Shown here: positions 16,837 through 25,316 of the stretch, piece after piece
Layout of the letters: every line of letters begins with the position of its first letter
Numbering within the stretch: position 1 is the first letter of the stretch
DNA from: Hyphomicrobium denitrificans ATCC 51888
Lineage (GTDB): Bacteria; Pseudomonadota; Alphaproteobacteria; Rhizobiales; Hyphomicrobiaceae
Direction: 5' to 3'
Assembly (NCBI RefSeq): GCF_000143145.1
Contig: NC_014313.1
Coordinates: forward strand, 620,001 to 684,000
DNA length: 64,000 bases
Made by a program: the position numbers and the translations under genes
Notes under the pieces: model-generated
The model's database searches: none
What the model was told of the DNA's origin: nothing
Seen by the model: only the letters and a program-made list of their open reading frames with translations

Positions 16837-17070
16837 TTAATAGCGATGGAAAATTTCGAGCTCGTGGGTCGTCGCGAACGCATCCAGCCGCTGACCCTGG
16901 TGCGGGAAGGCCTTCTCGTCCCAATCAATCCGCCATTCCTGAAACTCGTCATTGAAGTGAGCTTCGGGAAATTCCTTCAGGAGCAGCTCGGTCAGCCTGC
17001 CCTCCCTGGGCAATGCAAACGCATGACTTGGAGGTTTGTCGAAATGGTGGGCCTCCTTAGCATGATGCAT
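16837..17070 (-). CDS. small hypothetical protein, paralogue of its neighbour
   Basis: A 77-residue soluble protein with no cysteine and a His-rich start. From residue 16 (HAFALPREGRLTELLLKEFP) it aligns along its length with the product of the next gene upstream (17137-17382): shared pattern H-x2-A-x-PR-x-G-x-L-x-E, KxFPxAxF, EWR-x2-W and RL-x-AF. I do not recognise a family. The two lie 66 bases apart in tandem, so they arose by duplication. A GGAGA element precedes the start. Position near cynS and formate dehydrogenase is the only functional hint. Confidence 0.7.
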   Translation of the reverse strand: MHHAKEAHHFDKPPSHAFALPREGRLTELLLKEFPEAHFNDEFQEWRIDWDEKAFPHQGQRLDAFATTHELEIFHRY

Positions 17071-17136
17071 GCGAGTTCTCCGAGAAAAGCTCCGATTTAA
17101 AGGGATTTGGGAATCGCCGGGCGGGTTCGCCAGGAC

Positions 17137-17382
17137 TCAGCACTTATCGACGTGGACTACGGTTGCGCCGTTGTCGTGAAAAAACGCCTCGAGGCGTGCG
17201 TTGGAGTCGGCGTATGTGCCCTTCTTCCAGACCATGCGCCATTCGTGAGCGGACTCGTCGAATGCGGCTGTCGGGAAGGCCTTTTGAAATCGCTCCGCGA
17301 GTTCGCCGTCGCGAGGCATCGCGATGGAATGCAGTTCGCACATCTTGGTCAGGGTTACGTGCTTCTCGCTGGCGTCCGTCAT
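17137..17382 (-). CDS. small hypothetical protein, tandem paralogue
   Basis: An 81-residue soluble protein homologous to the following gene product (16837-17070): HSIAMPRDGELAERFQKAFP and HEWRMVWKK are the shared core. It ends in Lys-Cys and contains another cysteine in MCEL. The family is unknown to me. A terminator after cynS and a 177-base gap with AT-rich sequence suggest that the two small genes have their own promoter rather than being read through from cynS. Confidence 0.7.
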   Translation of the reverse strand: MTDASEKHVTLTKMCELHSIAMPRDGELAERFQKAFPTAAFDESAHEWRMVWKKGTYADSNARLEAFFHDNGATVVHVDKC

Positions 17383-17559
17383 CGCGTTCTAAAATCCTTT
17401 TCCTTATCGTCTTAAGATGGATCTAGCCGGCTCAGAGAGCGCGCATCACCCATGCCAGCGTTCGATGCAGAGCAAGGGTTGCGAACGCCTATTCATAGCC
17501 TAACGACTATATTGAATATTTGCAGCGTTCAAAAGCGCGCACCATGAGCCAAATCAAAC

Positions 17560-17605
17560 TGAAAAATGCCGGCCCTGCTGCTGCGCCGCAGCAACGTGAC
17601 CGGCA
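17560..17605 (-). terminator. rho-independent terminator downstream of cynS
   Basis: On the minus strand a branched hairpin (outer arms TGCCGG/CCGGCA at 17567-17572 and 17600-17605, inner GCTGC/GCAGC at 17580-17592) is followed directly by TTTTTC. It lies 48 bases beyond the cynS stop and should end the formate dehydrogenase-cyanase transcript. Confidence 0.75.
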
Positions 17606-17652
17606 CTCTGAATATCCATCTTATAATGCGGCGGCACAGGAGAAGGCGGACG

Positions 17653-18135
17653 CTAGTCTTCCTTCGTTCCGGTCTCCTGGATGCCTTCCTCGTTACCGTA
17701 ATACTTGTACGGCAGGAACTTGCCTGACATCGATATTTGCACCCTATCGCCTTTGGCGTGCGGCTGGCGTTCGATGCTCATGTCGAAATCAATCGCCGAC
17801 ATGATGCCATCGCCGAATTCTTCCTCGATCAAGGCTTTCCAAGCCGGTCCATTGACCATGACGAGTTCGTAGAACCGATAGATCAGCGGATCGGTCGGGG
17901 GCATTGGCATGCCGCGGTACGGCACTTCATTGAGCAGGCGCTCCTCGCTTTCCGACAAACCGAAGAGGTTGGCTGCCTTCTTTGCCAACGGTTTGACGAG
18001 CTTCTGCTGTCCGAGCAATGCGCCGACGACAAGGACAGGCGAAATACCTCCGATCGCATCGGTGATGTGCTTCCAGCTCCAACCCTTCGCACGCTTGATA
18101 TCAAGAATCTTCTCGGTCAATTGATCGCGACGCAT
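17653..18135 (-). CDS. cynS: cyanate hydratase (cyanase)
   Basis: Cytoplasmic decameric enzyme converting cyanate and bicarbonate to ammonia and CO2 via carbamate. The 160-residue product keeps the catalytic triad: R87 and E90 in YRFYE and S113 in GIMSAID, matching E. coli R96, E99 and S122 with exact spacing. The N-terminal half has the usual helical domain (KGWSWKHITDAI). I start it at ATG 18135, preceded by GGAGA; a TTG at 18147 would add four residues. It lies 71 bases after formate dehydrogenase and is separated from it by a strong hairpin, so they probably share a transcript with differential stability. Confidence 0.95.
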   Translation of the reverse strand: MRRDQLTEKILDIKRAKGWSWKHITDAIGGISPVLVVGALLGQQKLVKPLAKKAANLFGLSESEERLLNEVPYRGMPMPPTDPLIYRFYELVMVNGPAWKALIEEEFGDGIMSAIDFDMSIERQPHAKGDRVQISMSGKFLPYKYYGNEEGIQETGTKED

Positions 18136-18158
18136 GGTGCTCTCCAAGATGGTGATGA

Positions 18159-18184
18159 GGCGGCGAGCGTCACCGCTCGCCGCC
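18159..18184 (-). terminator. intercistronic hairpin between fdh and cynS
   Basis: Perfect 11-bp GC-rich arms GGCGGCGAGCG (18159-18169) and CGCTCGCCGCC (18174-18184), 4-base loop, without a T-run on the minus strand. It may attenuate read-through into cynS or protect the upstream fdh message from decay. Confidence 0.6.
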
Positions 18185-18206
18185 GATTGTCATGTGGCTA
18201 GAAGTT

Positions 18207-19412
18207 CTAGCGCTTGAACTTTGCCGCTTCTTCCGAGCCGCCCGTCGCGTTGCCGGCGCTGTAGGAGTGCGCGCCGACGCCCGCAAGCTTGCCGCCCTGA
18301 ACGATCAGATATTCGTTGCGGATCGGCTTTTTCGCGAAATAGCACTCGAGGATTTCACGCGTTCCAGCCGCATAGCGGGCCTGCGCCGACAGCGATGTGC
18401 CGGAGATGTGCGGGGTCATGCCGTGATGCGGCATCGTCCGCCACGGATGATCCTGTGGCGCCGGCTGCGGGAACCAGACGTCGCCGCCGTATCCTGCGAG
18501 CTGACCGCTTTCGAGCGCGCGCACGATCGCGTCGCGATCGCAAAGCTTGCCGCGAGCGGTGTTGACCAAGTACGCGCCGCGCTTGAAGTTCTTCAGCGAC
18601 TTGTCATTGATCATGTGCTCGGTTTCAGGATGCAATGGGCAGTTGAGCGTCACCACATCGCAAACCTTGGTTAGGCTTTCCAGGCTCGTGTGATGGGTGA
18701 GGTTCAACTCCTTCTCGACGGCTTCGGGCAGACGATGGCGATCGAGATAGTGCAGGTGGACATCGTGAGGCTTCAGCAGGCGCAGAACGCGCAGGCCGAT
18801 GCGGCCGGCGGCGACGGTGCCGATGTGCATGCCTTCGAGGTCGTAGGAGCGGCTTACGCAATCGGCGATATTCCAGCCGCCTTTGATCACCCAGTTGTAG
18901 GACGGGATGTAGTTGCGAACGAGCGCGAGCATCGTCATCACGACGTGCTCGGCAACGCTGTTGCTGTTGCAGTATGTGACCTCAGCAACGGTGATGCCGC
19001 GATCCATCGCAGCCTGAAGATCGGTGTGATCCGATCCGATGCCGGCCGTGACGATCATCTTCAGCTTCGGCGCCTTGGCGATGCGCTCGGCTGTCATATA
19101 GGCCGGCCAGAACGGCTGCGAGATGACGATCTCAGCGTCATGCAGTTCCTGGTCGAGCTTGGAATTCGCGCCGTCCTTGTCGGACGTCACGACGAGTGTG
19201 TGGCCGTTGCTTTCCAGAAACTTGCGCAGGCCGAGTTCGCCCGAAACGCTGCCGAGGAGCTCACCGGGCTTGAAGTCGATGGCCTGCGGCGTGGGCGCCG
19301 TTTGCCCGTCAGGGTATTTGGTGATGATGGGGATATCATCCCGCGCGTAGGACTTCGGAAGTCCGCCAACGGGATCATCGTAGAGGACACAGACGACTTT
19401 TGCCATTTTCAT
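18207..19412 (-). CDS. fdh: NAD-dependent formate dehydrogenase
   Basis: Metal-free D-2-hydroxyacid-type dehydrogenase oxidising formate to CO2 with NAD, the last step of methylotrophic C1 oxidation. The 401-residue product is clearly related to Pseudomonas sp. 101 FDH. Expected residues are present with a constant +3 offset: N149, D224 (NAD rather than NADP preference), R287, Q316 and H335 (TPHISGTS). The Rossmann loop is TVAAGRIGLRVL. ATG 19412 (or 19406) follows an AAGGAA site. LysR is encoded upstream on the same strand and cynS downstream; cyanase releases CO2 and ammonia, so the pairing may serve nitrogen supply during C1 growth. Confidence 0.95.
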   Translation of the reverse strand: MKMAKVVCVLYDDPVGGLPKSYARDDIPIITKYPDGQTAPTPQAIDFKPGELLGSVSGELGLRKFLESNGHTLVVTSDKDGANSKLDQELHDAEIVISQPFWPAYMTAERIAKAPKLKMIVTAGIGSDHTDLQAAMDRGITVAEVTYCNSNSVAEHVVMTMLALVRNYIPSYNWVIKGGWNIADCVSRSYDLEGMHIGTVAAGRIGLRVLRLLKPHDVHLHYLDRHRLPEAVEKELNLTHHTSLESLTKVCDVVTLNCPLHPETEHMINDKSLKNFKRGAYLVNTARGKLCDRDAIVRALESGQLAGYGGDVWFPQPAPQDHPWRTMPHHGMTPHISGTSLSAQARYAAGTREILECYFAKKPIRNEYLIVQGGKLAGVGAHSYSAGNATGGSEEAAKFKR

Positions 19413-19618
19413 ATTCCTTCATGGACTGGGGCATGAGGGAGCGCCCACGCACTCGCGTGCAGGTGGATTACTTTTGTGATGAGGGGCTGGTTGCGGATCA
19501 GCCTTGGCTAATCGCGTTTGCTGCTCCTCGCGCTTCCTCACCTCGACGGCGTGGCAATGTCTCCTGCCGTTGTCGCGCGTTAAGGTTGGTGCGACTGTCG
19601 GGGCGTGCGCCAAGATCG

Positions 19619-19660
19619 TCAAACAAATGGATTTTGTCGTTTGATCGATGCCATCGATCA
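19619..19660 (-). promoter_or_regulatory. inverted repeats upstream of fdh, just after lysR
   Basis: Two nested inverted repeats: TCAAAC (19619-19624) with GTTTGA (19639-19644), and TGATCGAT (19642-19649) with ATCGATCA (19653-19660, 3-base centre). They lie 8 bases past the lysR stop and more than 200 bases upstream of fdh. No T-run follows, so I favour an operator over a terminator. Confidence 0.4.
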
Positions 19661-19668
19661 GTTCGACG

Positions 19669-20577
19669 TCAGGTCGCTGCGAGCAAAGCGTCTTCGAAAT
19701 CCAGGCGTTTTGCGCATTGCAGCAGAGCGTGCGCGAGCGGCGGCATCGGATCGCGATCGGATGTGACCAAGCCGATGTTTTGTGAATGAATTGGATCGAT
19801 GAGGTCGATCGATACGAGATCTTTGCACTCGGAAAACAGGTACGAAAACGTGTGCGGGACGATGCTCGACCAGACGCCGCTGCAGACGTAGGAACAGACT
19901 GCAAGGAACGAGTTCGTCGTTACGGTCGGAGCGAGCTTGAGCCCAGCTGAACGGGCGATATTGTTAAGGACGCGCCGGTTCTGCATGCTTTCGTTCAGCA
20001 GGCACAGATTTTCGTTGGAAGCGTCCTGCCACGTGATGCTCGGCAGTTTTGCGAAGGGGCCGTGGGCGCTCGTCACGAAGACGTATTTTTCTTCGTAAAG
20101 CGGGCATTTGCGAACGTTTACCAAGGGTTCGTTGTCGAGATAGGTCAAGCCTGCATCGAGTTCGAACTTGTCGAGGCCGCTTTGAATTTCGACCGACGTC
20201 ATCGAGTTGACGTCGACGGACACGTGCGGATGCTTGGCACTAAATGCTGCGGTCAGTCTCGCGAGGGCCGGGATGGCGGCCGGGATGACGCCCAGGCGCA
20301 ACGTGCCTTTGAGGCCGTCACGCAATCCTTCGACGTCCTGTTTCAGGCTTTCGTAGTCGACGATGATTTGGGCTGCCCATTCGACGACGCGCTCGCCTTC
20401 GGGGGTCAGTCCCATGAAACGAGGCTCGCGAATGACAAGCCGCATATCAAGCTCGCGTTCGAGCGCCTTCAATCCGGCGGAGAGCGTCGATTGGGTAACG
20501 TTGCATTTCTCGGCCGCACGCGCGAAGTGCTTTTCGCGCGCGAGGGTCACGAGGTAGGTCAATTGACGAACAAACAT
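19669..20577 (-). CDS. LysR-family transcription regulator
   Basis: A 302-residue LysR-type regulator: N-terminal winged HTH (QLTYLVTLAREKHFARAAEK, then VTQSTLSAGLKALERELDM) and a C-terminal periplasmic-binding-like effector domain beginning GTLRLGVIPA. It is the gene upstream of fdh on the same strand, separated by 256 bases, so it is a likely regulator of fdh-cynS. The effector is unknown; formate, cyanate or a C1 intermediate are guesses. The inverted repeat ATATAGC-N6-GCTATAT, 45-64 bases before its start, is a candidate autoregulatory site. Confidence 0.9.
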   Translation of the reverse strand: MFVRQLTYLVTLAREKHFARAAEKCNVTQSTLSAGLKALERELDMRLVIREPRFMGLTPEGERVVEWAAQIIVDYESLKQDVEGLRDGLKGTLRLGVIPAAIPALARLTAAFSAKHPHVSVDVNSMTSVEIQSGLDKFELDAGLTYLDNEPLVNVRKCPLYEEKYVFVTSAHGPFAKLPSITWQDASNENLCLLNESMQNRRVLNNIARSAGLKLAPTVTTNSFLAVCSYVCSGVWSSIVPHTFSYLFSECKDLVSIDLIDPIHSQNIGLVTSDRDPMPPLAHALLQCAKRLDFEDALLAAT

Positions 20578-20621
20578 CGGTTGCGCGCTCGATCTTGAGG
20601 GTCGCGTCGAAACAAACTTAT

Positions 20622-20641
20622 ATATAGCGCTTTGGCTATAT
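20622..20641 (-). promoter_or_regulatory. inverted repeat upstream of lysR
   Basis: Perfect 7-bp arms ATATAGC (20622-20628) and GCTATAT (20635-20641) with a 6-base spacer, 45-64 bases upstream of the lysR start. It is a plausible LysR-type binding site or part of the promoter, given its AT-rich arms. Confidence 0.5.
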
Positions 20642-20742
20642 CGAAGAACAAGTTAAATTATCGATGAAGTCCGTCGAGAGCCATAGAGGGCGCCCGGATT
20701 TAGAACGTTTCGCAATGGCAGCCGGTTTTCGATGATGAAGGG

Positions 20743-22104
20743 TCACGACGTCGTAACGATCGACGGCTCCAGCTGTCCCACAGCAGCCTGCAGCGAGCGT
20801 CTGCTGCCTTGATCAAGGCCCAACGCTTCAAACGTTCGCTCCAGGTATTGGAGAAAAACCCGCCAATCGCTTGCCGTAATCGGGAGGTGCGCGTGGGCAC
20901 TTACCATGTCACGCCCGGCGTAACGTGTGGGCCCGCCAAGCTCAGAACACAGATACTGAATCAGAAGTTTTTCTTCCTGGCGGATACCGACGATGCTGCG
21001 ATCGGACCAGAACCGGCCCACTTGCGGATCTGCCTGCATGCGGCCAAGAAGGTCACGCGCCAGCGCGGTGATCGTCGCGCGCCCTCCGATCCGCAAGTAC
21101 AGCGAGTCTGCTGCGGGGCGCTGAATGTCCAAAGCCTTGAGACGCGACGCCAGAGTGGAGGGATTCATGCGCAGAAGTTCCGCTGCGCCGCCCTTGCCGG
21201 ATACGCGCCATTTCGCGACTTCCAGCGCGGCAATCAGATTATTGCGTTCAAAAGACAGCACTTCATCGGCGGTGACATAGTCGCCGTCGACGGTTTCGGT
21301 TGGCGTGCGCGGAAGAGCGGCTGCCCTTGGTTTCGGAGCGGGCGGCAGAACGGCGTCCAAATCCGCGCTGCCAAGAATAATGACTCGCTCGAGGACGTTG
21401 CGGAGTTCGCGAATGTTTCCCGGCCAGTCGTAAGCGCAGAGCTGGCGCACTTGCTGCTTCGAAAGACGCGGCGGTTTGCGCCGCAAGCGGCCTGCGATCT
21501 CGGCCAGGATGTGATCCGAAAGCATGCCGATGTCGTCGGCGCGCTCTCGCAGAGGAGGAACCTCGATCGGAAACGTGCTCAGCCTGTAGTAAAGATCGGG
21601 CCGGAACCTTCCGGATGCCGCATCGTCCGCCAGGCATCGATTGGTTGCCGCAATCACGCGGACATCGACTTGCCGGGTCTGATCGTCGCCGACGCGCTCG
21701 AAGGACATTTGCTGAAGCGCGCGCAAAAGCTTTCCCTGCAGCTCAGGGGGGATCTCTCCGACCTCGTCGAGGAGAAGCGTGCCCTGATGCGCGGTTTCGA
21801 GCCGCCCCTTGCGGTCGCGCGTTGCGCCGCTGAATGCGCCCTTCACGTGGCCGAAGAATTCGCTTTCGAACAAGTCTCTCGGGACTGCCGCGCAGTTCAC
21901 GACGACCAGCGGCTGGCGAGCGCGCCGGCTACGCTCGTGGATACGGCGGGCGATGAGTTCCTTGCCGACGCCGGACTCGCCGAGGATGAGAACCGTTGCA
22001 TCGGTCAGTGCGACGGCGTCCGCGCGCTCCACACATTGCCGGAGACTTCGGCTTTGTCCGATGATGGCAGAAGAGCTGTTATCAGTCATCGCGAGATTTC
22101 GCAT
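20743..22104 (-). CDS. sigma-54 activator fused to a C-terminal truncated haemoglobin domain
   Basis: A 453-residue regulator with three parts: AAA+ sigma-54 interaction domain (about 14-250, Walker A GESGVGKE at 42-49, GAFSGAT loop variant of GAFTGA, Walker [10 protein letters not shown]), a Fis-type HTH (about 297-335, ending [12 protein letters not shown]) and a C-terminal globin (about 338-453) beginning [15 protein letters not shown]. The globin matches group I truncated haemoglobins: [17 protein letters not shown], proximal H404 in [11 protein letters not shown]1-type Phe in VGRFWSD. Polar distal residues seem replaced (Leu at B10 and E11). There is no N-terminal sensory domain, so the globin is the probable gas sensor. 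Start ATG 22104 is my choice; the frame continues upstream to 22248. It is divergent from a -24/-12 promoter. Confidence 0.9.
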   Translation of the reverse strand: MRNLAMTDNSSSAIIGQSRSLRQCVERADAVALTDATVLILGESGVGKELIARRIHERSRRARQPLVVVNCAAVPRDLFESEFFGHVKGAFSGATRDRKGRLETAHQGTLLLDEVGEIPPELQGKLLRALQQMSFERVGDDQTRQVDVRVIAATNRCLADDAASGRFRPDLYYRLSTFPIEVPPLRERADDIGMLSDHILAEIAGRLRRKPPRLSKQQVRQLCAYDWPGNIRELRNVLERVIILGSADLDAVLPPAPKPRAAALPRTPTETVDGDYVTADEVLSFERNNLIAALEVAKWRVSGKGGAAELLRMNPSTLASRLKALDIQRPAADSLYLRIGGRATITALARDLLGRMQADPQVGRFWSDRSIVGIRQEEKLLIQYLCSELGGPTRYAGRDMVSAHAHLPITASDWRVFLQYLERTFEALGLDQGSRRSLQAAVGQLEPSIVTTS

Positions 22105-22131
22105 TGGTTTGCGATTTCTCACGATAGCGTG

Positions 22132-22193
22132 GTTATGACTTTTCGCAAATGAGTTCGATGCAAATTTTGTGGAGGGCGTAACACCGTCATAAC
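22132..22193 (+). promoter_or_regulatory. candidate upstream activator sequence for the sigma-54 activator
   Basis: Perfect 8-bp inverted arms GTTATGAC (22132-22139) and GTCATAAC (22186-22193), centres 54 bp apart, about five helical turns. They lie 28-89 bases upstream of the -24 element, where enhancer sites of sigma-54 activators are found. Confidence 0.5.
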
Positions 22194-22219
22194 GCTGATG
22201 ATTTTCCGTTGGCAGCATG

Positions 22220-22235
22220 TGGCACGCAAAATGCT
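22220..22235 (+). promoter_or_regulatory. sigma-54 (-24/-12) promoter of the cupin gene
   Basis: TGGCAC at 22220-22225 and ATGCT at 22231-22235 give the invariant GG-N10-GC spacing (GG 22221-22222, GC 22233-22234). Only one base of the TTGCW element deviates. Predicted transcription start near 22246, 21 bases before the cupin ATG. The divergent gene encodes a sigma-54 activator. Confidence 0.75.
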
Positions 22236-22266
22236 CTCTCCTCATCAAAAACTAGGGAGAGTTTGA

Positions 22267-22752
22267 ATGCTCAAAGCATCCATTTTTCTGTCGGCTCTTT
22301 TTCTTGCAGCGCAGGCCGCGAGCGCGGCTGAGGTCGGATCGAATGTGGCGCCGTTGTCCTTCGGCAAGGATCAGACAATCGTCGATATCGGCAAGGCCGT
22401 CTGGGGTCCGCTCAAAGTCGAGGGATTGCCGGAAGGGGGCGAGATCGCAGTCCTCAGAGGCGACCTTTCCAAGGGCGACGCCGAGGTGCTTTTGCGGTTT
22501 CCGCCGGGATATGTCGTTCCCAATCACAGCCACACCTCGGACGAGGTTTATCTCTGGCTGAGCGGGGCTTTCACGCTCGTCGCGCATGATGGAACGAGGA
22601 CGGCATTCAATGGACCGGCCTACATCAGCTTTCCCGGCAACGCGCCTCCGCATGGTCTGGAATGCGGAGCCTCCGCCCCGTGCGTTCTCTATCTGAAGTA
22701 TTCGCGGCCGTTCGATATCCAGTATTTCCCCGAACCGCCGCCGAAGCGATAG
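22267..22752 (+). CDS. exported cupin-domain protein
   Basis: A 161-residue protein with a signal peptide (about 1-21, ending AQAASAA) and a single cupin barrel. Motif 1 is present as VVPNHSHTSDEVYLWLSG (H-x-H-x4-E) and motif 2 as SFPGNAPPHGLE, so a metal site is likely. A cysteine pair (CGASAPC) lies near the end. Similar ChrR-type cupins bind zinc or iron; the reaction is unknown. It follows a -24/-12 promoter and an AGGGAGAG ribosome site, and is divergent from the globin-bearing sigma-54 activator, which is its likely regulator. Confidence 0.78.
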   Translation: MLKASIFLSALFLAAQAASAAEVGSNVAPLSFGKDQTIVDIGKAVWGPLKVEGLPEGGEIAVLRGDLSKGDAEVLLRFPPGYVVPNHSHTSDEVYLWLSGAFTLVAHDGTRTAFNGPAYISFPGNAPPHGLECGASAPCVLYLKYSRPFDIQYFPEPPPKR

Positions 22753-22777
22753 GTGTTGCAGCCGTCAGGAAGCAGCG

Positions 22778-23245
22778 ATGGGCATTCATAATGCGCATTA
22801 CCGCGTCGGGGCGCTCGCCGTTGTGGCGATGGCGTTCCTGCCGAGCGAAACGCAGGGCACGGGGTTGAACCATGTCCTGCAGCCGGGCAGCTATGAGGTC
22901 GAGGTGATCGCAGAAGATCCGGCGACCAGAGCACAGCAGACGGTTCGCAAAGTCGAGCGCTGCCTCGAAGCTCCCGCGATCGTCAAGCATGAGGTCTTTG
23001 CCATCCTGAGCGATATGCCGGCGTCGGACTGTCCGAAATACGAGGTCTGTGCGGGGGAAACGCGAACCGGTTTCATCGCGCAATGTGCGTCGGCGGACAT
23101 ATCTAGCGCGGTTGGCATGTTCGCTCTCGAACCCACGGCCTTTCGCGGCCGCATCGAGGTCAAGGATGCGTCCGGAAAACTGAAGAACGTCGAAATCCAG
23201 TACGGGCGGCGGACAGGGGCGTGCGGAGCGACGACAACGCCATAA
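22778..23245 (+). CDS. exported DUF3617-like protein
   Basis: A 155-residue protein with an N-terminal hydrophobic segment (YRVGALAVVAMAFLPSETQG) resembling a signal peptide. The body has the DUF3617 pattern: GSYEVEVIAE at the start, conserved cysteines (RCLEAP, DCPKYEVC, QCASA, GACG) and a final strand GRRTGACG. The function of this periplasmic family is not known. It is 25 bases after the cupin gene with an AGGAAG site, so both are likely one transcript under the sigma-54 promoter. Confidence 0.65.
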   Translation: MGIHNAHYRVGALAVVAMAFLPSETQGTGLNHVLQPGSYEVEVIAEDPATRAQQTVRKVERCLEAPAIVKHEVFAILSDMPASDCPKYEVCAGETRTGFIAQCASADISSAVGMFALEPTAFRGRIEVKDASGKLKNVEIQYGRRTGACGATTTP

Positions 23246-23455
23246 TCAGGCGAAAATGGCTGCTGTGGTGTTGCTGGCGCGCCTGCCGCGATTGCGCAGC
23301 GAGGGTGGGGTAGGCACTCACGCCGCGTTAACCCCCACGGCGTGTTACCGCATTGCCAACACAACTGGTATGCTGCCAATCGTGGTGAAGCACGGTGACA
23401 ATTGCGTCGCGACGTGCTCATCCTAAAATCGCTGTTCAACAACACGGACTTTGAC

Positions 23456-25285
23456 ATGCCTCCCTATCGTTCACGAACGACGACTCACGGCCGGAACATG
23501 GCGGGGGCCCGCGGTCTGTGGCGCGCGACCGGCATGAAGGATGAGGATTTCGGCAAGCCGATCATCGCGGTCGTGAACTCGTTCACGCAGTTCGTCCCGG
23601 GGCATGTGCATCTCAAGGATCTCGGCCAGCTGGTTGCGCGCGAGATCGAGCGCGCGGGCGGCGTCGCGAAGGAGTTCAATACCATCGCTGTTGATGACGG
23701 CATCGCGATGGGCCACGACGGCATGCTCTATTCGCTTCCCTCGCGAGAGTTAATCGCGGACAGCGTCGAGTACATGGTCAATGCGCACTGCGCCGACGCG
23801 ATGGTGTGTATTTCCAACTGCGATAAGATCACGCCCGGCATGCTGATGGCGTCGCTGCGCGTGAACATTCCGACCGTCTTCGTTTCCGGCGGACCGATGG
23901 AAGCGGGCAAAGTCGTTCTGGGCGGCAAGCAGCATGCGCTCGATCTGGTCGACGCCATGGTCGCGGCGGCCGACGACAGCGTTTCGGATGAAGACGTCAA
24001 GACGATCGAGCGATCGGCGTGCCCGACGTGCGGGTCGTGCTCGGGCATGTTCACCGCCAATTCCATGAACTGCCTGACCGAGGCGTTGGGTCTCGCATTG
24101 CCGGGCAACGGCTCGACGCTTGCGACGCATGCGGATCGCAAGCGGCTGTTCGTCGAAGCGGGGCACCTCATCGTCGATCTTGCGCGCCGCTATTATGAGC
24201 AGAATGACTCCAGCGCTTTGCCGCGCTCGATCGCGAGCTTTGCGGCGTTCGAGAATGCGATGACGCTCGATATCGCGATGGGTGGCTCGACCAACACGGT
24301 TCTGCATCTACTTGCGGCGGCGCATGAAGCCGACATTCCTTTCACCATGCAGGATATCGACCGTCTCTCGCGCCGCGTGCCGTGTCTTTGCAAGGTCGCG
24401 CCGGCGAAGTCGGACGTTCACATGGAAGACGTACATCGCGCGGGTGGCATCATGGCGATCCTCGGCGAACTGGATCGCGCCGGGCTGCTCGAGACGGAGC
24501 TTCCGACGGTGCATTCGGCAAGTCTCGGCGAGGCTTTGGCGCGCTGGGATATCAAGCAGACCAACGGCGAAACGGCCTATAAATTCTACAGCGCGGCGCC
24601 GGGCGGCGTGCCGTCGCAAGTCGCGTTCAGTCAGGAGCGCCGGTACTCGGAGCTTGATCTCGATCGCGAAAAGGGCGTCATTCGCGATAAGGCGCATGCG
24701 TTCTCGCAGGACGGCGGGCTGGCGGTTCTTTACGGGAACCTCGCCGAGGACGGCTGCATCGTGAAGACCGCCGGCGTGGACGACAGCCTGCTGACGTTCT
24801 CGGGCCGCGCGCGTGTGTTCGACAGTCAGGACGCGGCGGTGTCCGCCATTCTCGGGGGCGATATCAAGCCGGGTGACGTCGTCGTCATTCGCTACGAAGG
24901 TCCGCGCGGCGGTCCCGGCATGCAAGAGATGCTGTATCCGACGAGCTATCTCAAATCGAAGGGTTTGGGCAAAGCCTGTGCGCTCGTCACCGACGGGCGG
25001 TTCTCGGGCGGATCGTCGGGGCTTTCGATCGGGCACGTGTCTCCGGAAGCCGCGGAAGGCGGTGCGATCGGGCTGATCCAAGATGGCGATATGATCGATA
25101 TCGACATCCCCAATCGCAAGATCGATCTCAGGGTCGATGACAAGGAACTCGGAGAGCGTCGCGCCAAGCAGTCGGCGGTCGGGTGGCAGCCAGCCGTGCC
25201 GCGCAAACGGCAGGTTTCGAAAGCACTCCGGGCTTACGCCGCGATGGCGACGAGTGCCGCGAAGGGTGCAATTCGCAACGTCTGA
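23456..25285 (+). CDS. ilvD: dihydroxy-acid dehydratase
   Basis: Iron-sulfur enzyme of the valine, leucine and isoleucine pathway, dehydrating 2,3-dihydroxy-3-methylvalerate and -isovalerate. The 609-residue product begins [20 protein letters not shown], the standard family start, so I use ATG 23456 over the in-frame TTG at 23402. Cluster cysteines lie in [10 protein letters not shown] and [13 protein letters not shown], and [10 protein letters not shown] is the C-terminal signature ([15 protein letters not shown] here). Cytoplasmic, stand-alone; no other ilv gene is in the window. It converges on the carboxypeptidase gene. Confidence 0.97.
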   Translation: MPPYRSRTTTHGRNMAGARGLWRATGMKDEDFGKPIIAVVNSFTQFVPGHVHLKDLGQLVAREIERAGGVAKEFNTIAVDDGIAMGHDGMLYSLPSRELIADSVEYMVNAHCADAMVCISNCDKITPGMLMASLRVNIPTVFVSGGPMEAGKVVLGGKQHALDLVDAMVAAADDSVSDEDVKTIERSACPTCGSCSGMFTANSMNCLTEALGLALPGNGSTLATHADRKRLFVEAGHLIVDLARRYYEQNDSSALPRSIASFAAFENAMTLDIAMGGSTNTVLHLLAAAHEADIPFTMQDIDRLSRRVPCLCKVAPAKSDVHMEDVHRAGGIMAILGELDRAGLLETELPTVHSASLGEALARWDIKQTNGETAYKFYSAAPGGVPSQVAFSQERRYSELDLDREKGVIRDKAHAFSQDGGLAVLYGNLAEDGCIVKTAGVDDSLLTFSGRARVFDSQDAAVSAILGGDIKPGDVVVIRYEGPRGGPGMQEMLYPTSYLKSKGLGKACALVTDGRFSGGSSGLSIGHVSPEAAEGGAIGLIQDGDMIDIDIPNRKIDLRVDDKELGERRAKQSAVGWQPAVPRKRQVSKALRAYAAMATSAAKGAIRNV

Positions 25286-25316
25286 TCTCTACGAGCTGGC
25301 GCGTGGTGAGCGGAAT

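Noticed and set aside
17544..17657. short plus-strand frame starting MSQIKLKNAGPAAAPQ
   Set aside because: It runs through the cynS terminator hairpin and has no good ribosome site.
20809..22152. 447-residue open frame on the plus strand
   Set aside because: Antisense to the sigma-54 activator, whose AAA+ and globin motifs are unmistakable.
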